64,000 bases of DNA from Desulfobacula toluolica Tol2 (GCF_000307105.1 NC_018645.1:593001-657000), one strand, 5' to 3'. Shown: positions 27,866 through 37,517, counted from the first letter of the stretch. Notes: generated by a model from the letters alone, not told the origin. Made by a program: numbers and translations.

Positions 27866-29341
27866 ATGGCAAACAGACAACATACCCTGGACCGGCCTAT
27901 TTTTATTGTTGACGATGAACCGGAAATTCTTCTGGCTGTAGATACCTGCCTGAGAATGGCGGGTATGGACAATATTATCACCATCAGCGATGCCAGGGAT
28001 GTTATCCGGCAAATGGAACGTCAGATTCCGTGTCTGATGATCCTGGATTTGAATATGCCCCATATCAACGGCAGGCGGTTGCTTCAAATTATTCGTAAAA
28101 CTTATCCCAGGATACCTGTTATTATTCTTACAGGTGCAATTGACGTGGATACGGCTGTAAACTGCATGAAAATAGGGGCCATGGATTATGTGGTCAAACC
28201 GGTGGAGGAAAAGCGGCTCCTGGCTGCAGTCGAACAGGCACTGGCCCTGATCAACCTGGAAAACAAAGCCAAGATGACTCTGCCAACAGAATTGTTTGCC
28301 CAGATTAAAAATCCCAAGGCATTTGCCCATATTATCACTCAGGATGAAAAGATGCACTCCATCTTTCACTATATTGAGGCCATTGCCCCGTCTTCTCAGC
28401 CGGTCCTTGTTTTTGGGGAAACCGGAGTGGGAAAGGAACTCATTGGCCAGTCCATTCATGAGTTGAGCCAGAGAAAGGGAAAACTGGTTGTGGTCAATGT
28501 GGCGGGACTGGATGACAATATTTTTTCCGATACGCTTTTCGGGCATGTTCCCGGGGCGTTTACCGGGGCACAAACTTCAAGGCCCGGCCTGATCGAACAG
28601 GCGGCCGGGGGCACGCTTTTTTTGGATGAAATAGGAGATCTTGCCTTAACCTCTCAGGTTAAACTGCTTCGTCTGCTTCAGGAAAGGGAATACCTGCCCT
28701 TGGGGTCTGACAAGACACGACAGTCAGATGCCAGGGTTGTTGCCGCCACCAACCGGGATCTGTGGAACCTTGAAAGAAAAGGGGTTTTCAGAAAAGACTT
28801 GATTTACAGGCTTTCCACCCACACCCTTACCCTGCCTCCCCTCCGGGACCGTCTTCTGGATCTGCCGCTGCTGCTGGACCGTTTCATATGCCAGGCCGCC
28901 AATGAACTGGACAAACCGGTTCCCGAACTTCCCAAAATATTGATTGAACAGATGGAAACTTATCCGTTCAAGGGCAATATACGGGAGTTGAAATCCATGG
29001 TGTATGACGCTATTTCACGATATCGGAAAGGACCTATGACAGCGGATCTGTTCAAGGGCCTGGGCATAGTCGGATCGGGCATTTTTGGATCAAGCTCATT
29101 TGGATCAAGCTCATTTGGATCAGGCGAAACCGTATCCGGGTCATTTGAATCCGGGGCCGGGCCAGACAAGGATTCGTCTGTCTCTCTTCCCACCCTTAAA
29201 GAAGCCTCCAGAGAGCTTGTGGAAAAGGCTATGAAGCAAACCGGCGGAAACCAGTCCGCTGCAGCGGGAATTCTGGGCATCTCTCAACAGGCCTTGAGTA
29301 AGCGGCTGAAAAAGTTAAAACAGGAACAAGATAAAAACTAA
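27866..29341 (+). CDS. Sigma-54-dependent response regulator
   Basis: 491 residues in NtrC order. The receiver has phospho-acceptor D61 (LMILDLNMPHINGR). The AAA+ domain has GETGVGKE (Walker A), the sigma-54-contact loop GAFTGA, and GGTLFLDEIGD (Walker B). A linker with GSSSF repeats follows, then a Fis-type helix-turn-helix (GGNQSAAAGILGISQQALSK). Partner of the preceding kinase. Three palindromes just downstream, ahead of a -24/-12 promoter, are its likely binding sites. Confidence 0.93.
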   Translation: MANRQHTLDRPIFIVDDEPEILLAVDTCLRMAGMDNIITISDARDVIRQMERQIPCLMILDLNMPHINGRRLLQIIRKTYPRIPVIILTGAIDVDTAVNCMKIGAMDYVVKPVEEKRLLAAVEQALALINLENKAKMTLPTELFAQIKNPKAFAHIITQDEKMHSIFHYIEAIAPSSQPVLVFGETGVGKELIGQSIHELSQRKGKLVVVNVAGLDDNIFSDTLFGHVPGAFTGAQTSRPGLIEQAAGGTLFLDEIGDLALTSQVKLLRLLQEREYLPLGSDKTRQSDARVVAATNRDLWNLERKGVFRKDLIYRLSTHTLTLPPLRDRLLDLPLLLDRFICQAANELDKPVPELPKILIEQMETYPFKGNIRELKSMVYDAISRYRKGPMTADLFKGLGIVGSGIFGSSSFGSSSFGSGETVSGSFESGAGPDKDSSVSLPTLKEASRELVEKAMKQTGGNQSAAAGILGISQQALSKRLKKLKQEQDKN

Positions 29342-29343
29342 TT

Positions 29344-29377
29344 TACAACAAAAGTTGTATCTACAACAAAAGTTGTG
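29344..29377. promoter_or_regulatory. Two upstream-activator palindromes
   Basis: TACAACAAAAGTTGTA (29344-29359) and TACAACAAAAGTTGTG (29362-29377) are near-identical 16-bp palindromes with centres 18 bp apart, about 150-180 bp before the sigma-54 promoter. The spacing and symmetry fit a dimeric NtrC-type activator. Confidence 0.7.
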
Positions 29378-29399
29378 GATTCTTTGCTTTGATCGGTTC

Positions 29400-29425
29400 T
29401 GCCGAGCATCCGCTCGGCATTGTTT
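29400..29425 (+). terminator. Terminator of the kinase-regulator transcript
   Basis: TGCCGAGC (29400-29407), loop ATCC, GCTCGGCA (29412-29419), then a T/G-rich run. It lies between the second and third activator palindromes. Confidence 0.65.
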
Positions 29426-29432
29426 GTTTTCC

Positions 29433-29448
29433 TACAACTTTTGTTGTA
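29433..29448. promoter_or_regulatory. Third activator palindrome
   Basis: TACAACTTTTGTTGTA is the reverse-complement form of the two upstream palindromes, about 85 bp before the sigma-54 promoter, a normal enhancer distance. Confidence 0.68.
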
Positions 29449-29524
29449 CTCTTTTTTAAGTTTAATCAACTCTACCATTCTAAATAAATTCAATAAAAAC
29501 AAATAGATATAATCTTAACGTCAT

Positions 29525-29541
29525 TGGGCACAATACTTGCT
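29525..29541 (+). promoter_or_regulatory. Sigma-54 (-24/-12) promoter for the OFA transporter
   Basis: TGGGCACAATACTTGCT has the GG and GC dinucleotides exactly 10 bp apart and matches TGGCAC-N5-TTGCW closely. It is 46 bp upstream of the transporter start and downstream of three activator palindromes. Confidence 0.8.
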
Positions 29542-29586
29542 TTAATAATAAATGAATAACAATTATTAATTAAAGGAGAATTGCTC

Positions 29587-30873
29587 ATGGAGAAAATTAA
29601 AAATCTAGGCTGGCGTGTAACAATGGCAGGACTGGGTATCAATCTGGCATTGGGAATATTGTATACCTGGAGTATTTTTAAGATGAGCATCAAAGAGTCA
29701 ATTGTGGCAGGCGACGGTCTTTTTAACTGGAGCCTTGCGTCTTTAAACGACCCTTATGCCGTCTGCTGTCTGGTCTTTGCCTTTACCATGATTTTTGCCG
29801 GCCGTGTTCAAGACCGACTCAGTCCCAGGATTACGGCTGTTATCGGCGGTATTCTCACAGGGCTTGGCTTGATTCTCATTTCATTTTCAACTTCATGGAT
29901 AAGCTGGATAATAGGATTCGGGATCTTCACGGGTATGGGGCTTGGATTTGGCTATGCATCAGCCACACCACCTGCCATTAAATGGTTTCCGTCTGCCAAA
30001 ACAGGCATGATCGCAGGTATCGTAGTGGCAGGATTCGGTCTGGCATCGGTCTATATCGCCCCTTTGGCCATATTTTTAATCGACAAGTTCGGGCTTTCCC
30101 AGTCTATGCTGATTTTTGGTATTGCCTTTCTTGTTATTGTATCTGCTCTTGCGCAATTTCTTGTGAATCCGCCTGACGGTTATGTTCATCCCCAAACAAT
30201 TCAAAATAAAAATTCCACGGCAAACACAAGCATTGATTTTGAACCCGGAAAAATGCTTCGTACAGTCACCTTTTATAAATTATGGATTATTTTTTGTATC
30301 GCCTCTGGTGCAGGCCTTATGATAATAGGCGGTGTGGCCGGGATGGCAAAACACGGCATGGGTCATATGGCATGGGTGGTTGTGGCTTTGATGGCAGTGG
30401 GAAACGCGTCCGGACGGGTCATTGCAGGGATACTATCTGATCGTATCGGACGGGCTAACACTCTTTTTATCATGTTGATTTTTCAGGCCATTGTCATCTT
30501 TTCACTCTTGTTTATCACACCTGCCCAGGTCATGCTTTTGGTTATTGCCGCTATGCTCATAGGTTTTAATTACGGCACCAACCTTTCCTTGTTTCCGTCC
30601 GCTACCAAAGATTTTTTCGGTTTAAAAAATTTCGGTGTTAATTACGGGCTGGTATTCAGTGCCTGGGGTGTGGGAGGATTTATATTCCCAAGGGTTTCTC
30701 AAATGATCATAGCTTATACCAATACTCCCAGGATGGCATATATTCTTGCATCAGGACTGCTTCTTGTCGGAGCGGTTGTGGCTTTGACGACTAAGGCTCC
30801 AGCAACTGAACCTGTAATTAAAATTGAAGAGCAACCTGAATTTATCGCAACTCCCGTACCTGAAGAGACCTAA
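29587..30873 (+). CDS. OFA-family MFS transporter (oxalate/formate antiporter-like)
   Basis: 428 residues from ATG 29587, 8 bp after AAAGGAG; the TTG at 29581 is too close to that site. Twelve hydrophobic helices are visible, with the OFA pattern GMGLGFGYASATPPAIKWF and the second-half GNASGRVIAGILSDRIGR. OFA proteins move monocarboxylates or dicarboxylates across the inner membrane. Only 75 bp separate it from acs, and a sigma-54 promoter precedes it, so uptake of acetate or another short acid is the likely job. Confidence 0.88.
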   Translation: MEKIKNLGWRVTMAGLGINLALGILYTWSIFKMSIKESIVAGDGLFNWSLASLNDPYAVCCLVFAFTMIFAGRVQDRLSPRITAVIGGILTGLGLILISFSTSWISWIIGFGIFTGMGLGFGYASATPPAIKWFPSAKTGMIAGIVVAGFGLASVYIAPLAIFLIDKFGLSQSMLIFGIAFLVIVSALAQFLVNPPDGYVHPQTIQNKNSTANTSIDFEPGKMLRTVTFYKLWIIFCIASGAGLMIIGGVAGMAKHGMGHMAWVVVALMAVGNASGRVIAGILSDRIGRANTLFIMLIFQAIVIFSLLFITPAQVMLLVIAAMLIGFNYGTNLSLFPSATKDFFGLKNFGVNYGLVFSAWGVGGFIFPRVSQMIIAYTNTPRMAYILASGLLLVGAVVALTTKAPATEPVIKIEEQPEFIATPVPEET

Positions 30874-30948
30874 GACAAAGTTCTTTACAACTGCCGAAAA
30901 TAGTGACATCAATTTTGTATACGGTTTTAATTGAAAAAAGGAGGTAAA

Positions 30949-32916
30949 ATGAGCGAATTTAAATTTCACGCACCTGATGAGTACCGTAAAAATGCCTGGA
31001 TCAAAACAATGGATGAGTACAAACAGATGTATGATCAGTCTATTGAGAAACCAGAAGAATTTTGGACACAAATGGCGGATCAGTTCTACTGGGAAAAACG
31101 CTGGGACAGTGTCCGGGATTATAACTACAGCATTTCCAAAGGCCCTATTAATATTGAGTGGTTCAAGGGCGGCAAAACAAATATTACTTACAATTGCCTT
31201 GACCGTCATTTAAAAGACAGGGGCGATCAAACCGCCTTGATATGGGAAGGAAACAGTATTGGCGAAGACCGTGAAATTTCCTACAAAGAACTCTATGAAA
31301 TGGTTTGTCAATTTGCCAATGTTTTAAAATCCAAAGGCGTACAAAAAGGCGACCGGGTAGCCATTTACATGCCCATGATACCGGAGCTTGCCGTCACCAT
31401 GCTGGCATGTGCCAGAATCGGTGCCATTCACAGTATTGTTTTTGGCGGTTTTTCCGCAGACGCCTTGTCTAACCGTATACTGGACAGCCTTTGTAAAGTT
31501 CTTGTTACCTCTGATGGTGTTATGCGGGGGGCTAAGGCTGTTCCGTTAAAAGGCAATGCAGATACGGCTATGGATCTGTGTGAGAAACAGGGGCATTTGG
31601 TGGAGTGCTGTGTTGTGGTCAATCGAACCGGTTCCGAGGTTGAAATGAAACAGGGCAGGGATGTGTGGTGGCATGAGCAGATCCAGGCGCAAAGCATGGA
31701 TTGTCCCGTGGAATGGATGGATGCAGAAGATCCTTTGTTTATCCTTTACACCTCAGGATCAACAGGAACGCCCAAAGGTGTGCAACACAATGTAGGCGGC
31801 TACATGGTTTATACCGGTATCACTTTCAGATATATTTTTGACTACCATGACAACGACATCTACTGGTGTACTGCTGATATCGGCTGGGTAACCGGGCACA
31901 GCTACATTGTTTACGGTCCCCTCTCACAAGGTGCCACAAGCATCATGTTTGAGGGGGTCCCCAATTATCCTGATCCTGGACGGTTCTGGGCCACAGTGGA
32001 TAAATGGAAGGTAAACCAGTTTTACACAGCTCCCACAGCCATAAGGGCATTGATGGCTCAGGGGGAGCAATGGGTTGAAAAATATGATCTTTCATCTTTA
32101 AGATTGTTGGGATCGGTTGGCGAACCCATTAATCCCGAGGCCTGGAAATGGTATTTTAAACATGTGGGCAAAGAAAGATGCCCGATCGTGGATACCTGGT
32201 GGCAGACTGAAACCGGAGGCATCATGATTACGGCTCTTCCCTATGCCATTGACCAGAAACCGGGGTCAGCCACCCTGCCGTTTTTCGGTGTTAATCCGGT
32301 GCTGTTAAATGAAGAGGGAAAACCCCTTGAAGGGGCTTGTGACGGTATCCTGGCCATACAAGAACCATGGCCCGGCCAGATGAGAACTGTTTACAATAAT
32401 CATGAAAGATTTGAAAAAGTTTATTTTCAGATGTTTGACGGCTATTACTTTGCCGGTGACGGATGCCGCAGGGATGAAGACGGTTATTACTGGATCACAG
32501 GACGTGTGGATGATGTCATCAATGTGTCCGGCCACAGGATGGGGACGGCCGAGGTTGAAAGCGCCCTGGTCAGTCATAAGGAGGTGGCCGAAGCCGCAGT
32601 GATCGGCTTTCCCCATGACATTAAAGGTCAGGGTATTTATGCATTTGTCACCCTCAATGTCAGTGCAACCCCGAGCGATGAATTGTTAAGCCAGCTCAAA
32701 CTGCACGTCAGAAAGGAGATCGGGCCAATTGCCACACCTGATATTATCCATTTTGCACCTGCATTGCCTAAAACCCGGTCAGGCAAAATTATGCGCCGGA
32801 TTTTGCGAAAAATCGCAACTGATGAGTTTGACAGCTTAGGTGACATCTCCACCCTTGCAGATCCCGAGGTGGTGGGCAGCCTGATCGAAAACCATAAGGA
32901 ATTAACAAGTAATTAA
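30949..32916 (+). CDS. acs: Acetyl-CoA synthetase (AMP-forming)
   Basis: 655 residues from ATG 30949 behind AAAGGAGG. It has the Acs N-terminal domain, [19 protein letters not shown] (nucleotide loop), [14 protein letters not shown] (acetate/adenylate pocket) and the C-terminal catalytic, acetylatable Lys in [15 protein letters not shown]. It makes acetyl-CoA from acetate, ATP and CoA. Probably cotranscribed with the OFA transporter; a terminator follows. Confidence 0.96.
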   Translation: MSEFKFHAPDEYRKNAWIKTMDEYKQMYDQSIEKPEEFWTQMADQFYWEKRWDSVRDYNYSISKGPINIEWFKGGKTNITYNCLDRHLKDRGDQTALIWEGNSIGEDREISYKELYEMVCQFANVLKSKGVQKGDRVAIYMPMIPELAVTMLACARIGAIHSIVFGGFSADALSNRILDSLCKVLVTSDGVMRGAKAVPLKGNADTAMDLCEKQGHLVECCVVVNRTGSEVEMKQGRDVWWHEQIQAQSMDCPVEWMDAEDPLFILYTSGSTGTPKGVQHNVGGYMVYTGITFRYIFDYHDNDIYWCTADIGWVTGHSYIVYGPLSQGATSIMFEGVPNYPDPGRFWATVDKWKVNQFYTAPTAIRALMAQGEQWVEKYDLSSLRLLGSVGEPINPEAWKWYFKHVGKERCPIVDTWWQTETGGIMITALPYAIDQKPGSATLPFFGVNPVLLNEEGKPLEGACDGILAIQEPWPGQMRTVYNNHERFEKVYFQMFDGYYFAGDGCRRDEDGYYWITGRVDDVINVSGHRMGTAEVESALVSHKEVAEAAVIGFPHDIKGQGIYAFVTLNVSATPSDELLSQLKLHVRKEIGPIATPDIIHFAPALPKTRSGKIMRRILRKIATDEFDSLGDISTLADPEVVGSLIENHKELTSN

Positions 32917-33009
32917 AATCGTTTCATATGGCCTGACAAGCTCCTGGTATTATAAAAAGTGGTGTTTAAAAGACATAAAAAGCGCCCTTGATCGGATACG
33001 CTTTACATG

Positions 33010-33053
33010 AAAGGGCCGGTTTGAAATCCATGGGATGTTCAGACCGGCCCTTT
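33010..33053. terminator. Strong terminator between acs and the rhodanese gene
   Basis: AAAGGGCCGGT (33010-33020) pairs with ACCGGCCCTTT (33043-33053), and TGAA with TTCA inside it. Lying between converging genes, it can serve both. Confidence 0.75.
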
Positions 33054-33169
33054 ATTCTGTATGTTCTGCTAGTGTGTTCTGGCGAGCTTAAATTATTGCC
33101 TGATACGGAGAGATAAACGATGATAATTTTCTCATCAATTTGATTTCACTCTAAAGTGTCCTGAATCGT

Positions 33170-33712
33170 TTAATAGACCAATGCCGGATCAAGTTTAAAG
33201 GTCCAGGGCGCACCTGAGTTTTTCCATCCATTCACGGTTCTTTGACCTTGATCGTCCTTGTCTCCCTCAAACCCGTCGGTAATGGTGTAAACATCGTTGA
33301 ATCCGGCTTTGGCAAGCAAATTGACACAGGCTGCGCTTCTGGCACCAGACCTGCACATCACAAGGATCTGATCCGTTTTTTTGAATCGTTTCATCACCTC
33401 GGATACAAAATTTTCATTTGTCGGCATCACAGGCTTATTTTTGTCTGTCAATCCGCGGTCCAGGAATTTTAGGGGGATATTAACCGCCATGGGGGCGTGG
33501 CCCACAAACACATATTCACCTATGGTTCTGGCATCAAGGATCTTGACGTTGGCCGGGTCCTGGGAGTATTTTTCATACGCTTGTTTCGCTGTCACATATT
33601 TGGCAAGTACGGTCTGTTTTTTTGGGGGAAGTGTTGAAGCCCCAAAACAGGTTATAGAAAAACTAAATACCAGTAATTGAGCCAGCAGAAATGCCATCAT
33701 TTTTCTTTTCAT
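33170..33712 (-). CDS. Exported rhodanese-like protein
   Basis: 180 residues. A signal peptide is visible (MKRKMMAFLLAQLLVFSFSI, cleavage near CFGAS). One rhodanese domain follows, with DARTIGEYVFVGHAPMAVNI and the active-site loop CRSGARSAACVNLL containing the sulfur-carrying Cys. Probably periplasmic sulfurtransferase or sulfur-binding activity. A GGAG site lies before the start. It stands alone on the minus strand. Confidence 0.9.
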   Translation of the reverse strand: MKRKMMAFLLAQLLVFSFSITCFGASTLPPKKQTVLAKYVTAKQAYEKYSQDPANVKILDARTIGEYVFVGHAPMAVNIPLKFLDRGLTDKNKPVMPTNENFVSEVMKRFKKTDQILVMCRSGARSAACVNLLAKAGFNDVYTITDGFEGDKDDQGQRTVNGWKNSGAPWTFKLDPALVY

Positions 33713-34020
33713 ATTGATCTCCTTTTTTTATGTGTACGATGAGGTTTTTAAACCATTATGAAGCTGCGATTATATTGGATAATACCGGAAGATATATATT
33801 CATTTTCTTTTTTTTATGTCAACAAAAATTTTAACCGAACCAATTGTCAGTTTTGTGTCATTATGCTTTTAACAACGTTTTGATTATAAAGAAGAGTTTC
33901 AAGAAAGCGCAAATAATACAATTTTTTTCCAGATGAGCTGAAAATTGCTGGTTCACTGTCATCATTGGTATGTTTTGTTTGTTAATCTTATGTGTTCGAA
34001 TTTAATGGGGGTGCTGGAAA
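33713..34020. other. Gene-free spacer of 308 bp
   Basis: AT-rich DNA between the rhodanese start and the 3' end of the YdjM-like gene, both on the minus strand. It must contain the rhodanese promoter, but I see no convincing box. ACCAATTGTCA occurs here (about 33839) and again inside the end of the next gene (about 34058). No gene or RNA is seen. Confidence 0.5.
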
Positions 34021-34755
34021 TTAAGGGAATTTTGATTGGTAAAACATCAATTCACTGAACCAATTGTCACTGGGAAAAAATTTCAGGTGACGGTAGGTGC
34101 TGGTGTCAAAAAATATTGAAAAAAAATGGTTGTGTTCAGGTGTGGAAAAGAACAGAAGAACAATTGCAAGGTAGATAAAAAATGTGGACTTGAGATCTGA
34201 TGCATTCCCGAATTTAAATGCGGTTCCTGCTGATTTTTTAATTCCTAAACCTTTAAGATTTAGGCTGTACAGCTCATCTAAAAGCAGATGGATGATATAT
34301 CCTCCAAAAACAAACATGCCTGCCATCCAGGCGACAAATTCATTAAAATGAAAAATGCGGTAAAGCAGTATAGTGCTGATAAGCCCGAAAAAAACAGAGG
34401 CGGGTATCGAGTGGATGATGCCTCGGTGGACTGTTATTCTTGTAAAAAATGAAAAAAGAAAATATTTTATAAAGACAAAGCTTCCCATCCATACAAGTAG
34501 CAGTTCGACAGCTGTATTTTCAGGCGGCTGCTTGAACATCACAAGAAAGGATATGACGGTTGCAATAAACGTAAAAAGTATCCGAACGGGAAGGGAATTG
34601 TCTGAATCAATATCCGGTAAAAGACCGCCAACCACGCCGAGAGTAAAGTAGAGAAGAACTTCCTGGGGCGTGGCAATCGCCGATGCAAAAAGTATTGTGG
34701 ATGCAATGCTGCTGCCGATACTGGTTATTGTAAAATGTGTTTTAAAATCAGCCAC
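34021..34755 (-). CDS. YdjM-like membrane metal-dependent hydrolase
   Basis: 244 residues. It has the N-terminal MADFKTHFTITSIGSS, the acidic metal site GLLPDIDSDNS, the HRGIIHSIPA segment and a second histidine/acid site (YIIHLLLDELYSLN), with five or six hydrophobic helices. This is the LexA-binding inner-membrane-associated hydrolase (YdjM) pattern. Substrate unknown. It is a single gene, not clearly linked to its neighbours. Confidence 0.82.
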   Translation of the reverse strand: MADFKTHFTITSIGSSIASTILFASAIATPQEVLLYFTLGVVGGLLPDIDSDNSLPVRILFTFIATVISFLVMFKQPPENTAVELLLVWMGSFVFIKYFLFSFFTRITVHRGIIHSIPASVFFGLISTILLYRIFHFNEFVAWMAGMFVFGGYIIHLLLDELYSLNLKGLGIKKSAGTAFKFGNASDLKSTFFIYLAIVLLFFSTPEHNHFFSIFFDTSTYRHLKFFPSDNWFSELMFYQSKFP

Positions 34756-34875
34756 TTTTCCTGCCCGGTGATACGGTTGCTATATATTATTAAACAACTA
34801 AAAAAAACATTAATATCATAAAATTTTAAATTTGTAACAATCTATTGTAGATGTTGAACTAGTAATTAAATATTT

Positions 34876-34913
34876 AAAATGATCATAGCGCAAAAAAAGG
34901 AAAAAAAGAGACT
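34876..34913. repeat. Direct repeat, left copy, flanking the HD-GYP gene
   Basis: About 33 of 38 positions match the copy at 37242-37278 in the same orientation; both open with AAAATGATCATA. The two copies bracket the 2.1-kb PAS/HD-GYP/receiver gene. Confidence 0.5.
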
Positions 34914-34947
34914 GTGTGTTAAAATTCTATCTGCCTGCCACGAAACA

Positions 34948-37029
34948 CTACCTGTGTTTTCTGCTGGCATACCGCTGTACGGCCCGGCTGATACTTTTTC
35001 TGAACAACATGGAGTTGATGGGTTTTTCAAGAAAATCCGAAGCGCCTGACCGAAGCGCCCTTAAAGAGCCTTCTTTGCTGTCGCACTTAGCGATCAATAT
35101 TACCTCACAGTCAGGCTGCAGGCTTTTGATTTGCTGAGTAAGTTGAACCCCGTTCATTCCAGGCATTTCAAGTTCAATGATGACCATGGAAAAGGATTTT
35201 TCCATGGCTTTTTTTAAAGCATAACCGGATGTTGTAACCCCAATGGGTTCCAGACCGGCAAGTTTTAGTTCGGCACTGACACCTTCAACGATTAAAGGAT
35301 CATAGTCCACTACCATGACACGGCTGTCATTCAGGCGCATGACATGAATGATGGCATCAACCACTTTAGAGTCATACTGGATATTCAGTCCGGCGGACAG
35401 TTCGTCTATGGCTTCCTTAAGGGGAAGGCCGGGGCGGTAAGGCCTATGGCTGGTCATAGCGTCAAAAATGTCAGCCACTGAAATAATGCGGGCCCAAAGA
35501 TGTATCTTGTCTCCTGAAATTCCCAGTGGGTAGCCTGTGCCGTCCAGTCGTTCGTGATGCTGGTGAACCACATCTGCAACCGGCCAGGGAAAAGGTATAC
35601 GGCGCAGGGTTTCAAATGCGGTCGTGGGATGTTCTCGGATAAAGCCCCATTCGTGTCCGGACAGTTTTCCCGGTTTGTTTAAAATAGCGGCCGGGATAAT
35701 AGCCTTTCCAATATCATGTAAAAGCGCACACACATTGAGGCCCTCAAGCTCGTTGTTGTTTAATCCCAATATTTTTCCGATTTTAACGGCCAGTTTTGCC
35801 ACATGTTTGGAATGCCCTGCAGTGTAGGGATCACGGCTTTCAACCAGTTCGCTTAACGCTTCGGTGATGCCTTTGAAGCTGTTTGCAAGGTCCTTGCTTA
35901 AACGTAAGGACTCTTTTTCATTTTGCCTGTGGGTGGTGACATCGCTGATAACTTCAACCGTGTGAGTAATCCTCCCGTTATTGTCCTTTATCGGAGATGC
36001 ACAGAAATGAAGGGTCCGGTTCAGGTGGGTTTCGTATTCCTCAGCTTCACAATAAATGCCTTTTTTTTGCGCTTTCAAGTGTGGGCAATATTGGGGAGGC
36101 TTGTCCATGCCGTGGAAAAGATTATAGCAGCGCATGCCGATAAGCTGACTGATATCAATGTTCAAAAGGCGCGAGGTGGCTATATTGGCTCTCCTGATCT
36201 TAAAATCCGGGTTGATGAGCATTACGGCATCATCCAGTGCATCAAAGGATTTGCGCCACTCTTCCGATGCCAGGGTCAATGCCCGCATCATGGCCTCACG
36301 TTCACTGGTGTCCCTGACCATACAGATGATCATGTCCTGGCCTGATATGAACATATGTTGGGCAATAATTTCAACGGGTAGGATTTTCCCTTCCTGGTTT
36401 TGACATAAATTCCAGGAAGTTATGCCGCCAGGGTTTTCCTTGAAACGATAAAAACTTTCTTTTGCCTCTTTTTGAAATTCAGGTGGCTGGAGTTCCCATA
36501 TTTTTTTTTGTTTAAGTTCGGAAAGCAGGTATCCGGTCTGGCGCTGAAATTCCATATTGGCATCAATAATGTTGCCGTCATAATAACTGGTAATGATAAT
36601 GCCTTCTCTTGCCAATTCGAAAATAGACCGATATTTATGCTCGGAGATTTTCAGTTTTTTTTCAATATGCTTGGTTTCAGTCACATCCATAAAATGGCCT
36701 ACCACTGCTTTTTGACTTTCAAACTCTATGGCATCCACACTCTCAATAACCCACCGGATTTCACCATTGGCTGTAACCACCCTGAACTCATATGGCTCCT
36801 TTCTTTTATGTTTTAACATGGCGACTGCATTGTCTCTTACTTTTTGCCGGTCTTCTTCTATCACTAGATCCAATGGATTCATTTTTAATAATTCATTTTC
36901 AGAATAGCAGGAAATTTTCTGAAATTTTGTGTTGGTAAACCGGAATTTATGACCTTGAACCACATACGTGCCAATAGGAGAGTATGTAAAAAAGCTTTTT
37001 ATCTGATCCTGTTCGATTGGATAATGCAT
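34948..37029 (-). CDS. PAS-PAS-PAS-HD-GYP protein with C-terminal receiver-like domain
   Basis: 693 residues. Three PAS domains (SPIGTYVVQGHKFRFTN; YRSIFELAREGIIITS; SFDALDDAVMLINPD), then an HD-GYP phosphodiesterase domain (LLHDIGKAIIPA, HHERLDGTGYP) and a C-terminal receiver. The HD-GYP motifs are intact, so cyclic-di-GMP hydrolysis is expected. In the receiver the phospho-acceptor position reads IIELEMPGMNG, Glu instead of Asp, and the acidic pair is VDYDP instead of VDDDP; the conserved Lys (FLEKP) remains. Receivers usually precede HD-GYP domains, so the order is also unusual. Confidence 0.9.
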   Translation of the reverse strand: MHYPIEQDQIKSFFTYSPIGTYVVQGHKFRFTNTKFQKISCYSENELLKMNPLDLVIEEDRQKVRDNAVAMLKHKRKEPYEFRVVTANGEIRWVIESVDAIEFESQKAVVGHFMDVTETKHIEKKLKISEHKYRSIFELAREGIIITSYYDGNIIDANMEFQRQTGYLLSELKQKKIWELQPPEFQKEAKESFYRFKENPGGITSWNLCQNQEGKILPVEIIAQHMFISGQDMIICMVRDTSEREAMMRALTLASEEWRKSFDALDDAVMLINPDFKIRRANIATSRLLNIDISQLIGMRCYNLFHGMDKPPQYCPHLKAQKKGIYCEAEEYETHLNRTLHFCASPIKDNNGRITHTVEVISDVTTHRQNEKESLRLSKDLANSFKGITEALSELVESRDPYTAGHSKHVAKLAVKIGKILGLNNNELEGLNVCALLHDIGKAIIPAAILNKPGKLSGHEWGFIREHPTTAFETLRRIPFPWPVADVVHQHHERLDGTGYPLGISGDKIHLWARIISVADIFDAMTSHRPYRPGLPLKEAIDELSAGLNIQYDSKVVDAIIHVMRLNDSRVMVVDYDPLIVEGVSAELKLAGLEPIGVTTSGYALKKAMEKSFSMVIIELEMPGMNGVQLTQQIKSLQPDCEVILIAKCDSKEGSLRALRSGASDFLEKPINSMLFRKSISRAVQRYASRKHR

Positions 37030-37241
37030 AATTAATATCCTTAAAGTTCGTTGAAATTAGTCATGGTTAAATATCGGATTTAATAACAACACTTATCACA
37101 TGTAGCAAAAAAATATTTTAAAATCAAACTAATGAGAAAAGAATGTAGAAAAGAATGCATGCAAGAATGGTGGGTTTTTTTTGGATAAGCGCATTATATC
37201 GAGCCTGATTAGGATGAAATTTTGATTGACTTTCCATATTG

Positions 37242-37278
37242 AAAATGATCATATCGCAGAAAGTGGAAAAAGGAGACT
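37242..37278. repeat. Direct repeat, right copy, flanking the HD-GYP gene
   Basis: Same-orientation partner of 34876-34913. It lies 26 bp before the DHH-family remnant and includes GGAGACTT. Confidence 0.5.
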
Positions 37279-37303
37279 TAAATTATAATAAGGTAGATAT
37301 GAC

Positions 37304-37372
37304 ATGAGATTATTAACCCGTTCATATTTTGATGGATTAGGATGTGCAGCATTGCTCAAAGAAGACTTCTAA
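37304..37372 (+). pseudogene. 22-codon remnant of a DHH-family phosphoesterase N-terminus
   Basis: The frame reads MRLLTRSYFDGLGCAALLKE and then stops. This resembles the opening of DHH exopolyphosphatase-like proteins, which start M-R-L-L-T-R-x-D-F-D-G. The Asp of the usual DFDG is Tyr here and no downstream DHH motif is found, so only the 5' end survives. The rest of the 488-bp gap 37030-37517 holds the right direct repeat, AT-rich DNA and the leader of the next gene. Confidence 0.45.
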
Positions 37373-37450
37373 TCCCTTGGAATCATGTCTCTTTTGTCCT
37401 TTTTTTCGGCATCTTGCTCTGCCATGACAGTTTTAAAAAATTCATACACA

Positions 37451-37500
37451 GACTTTCAATTTCTGCTGTGGGTAAATTTAAATACAATGCCAGATACCAT
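37451..37500 (+). promoter_or_regulatory. Leader element copy 2, before the 1380-residue membrane protein
   Basis: GACTTTCAATTTCTGCTGTG followed by GGTAAAT matches the fumarase leader at 18006, differing mostly by transitions. GGTA here can pair with TACC about 30 bases on, replacing the GGCA/TGCC of the glutamate dehydrogenase leader, a compensatory-type change. Confidence 0.4.
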
Positions 37501-37517
37501 TTAACAGGAGAAGTATT

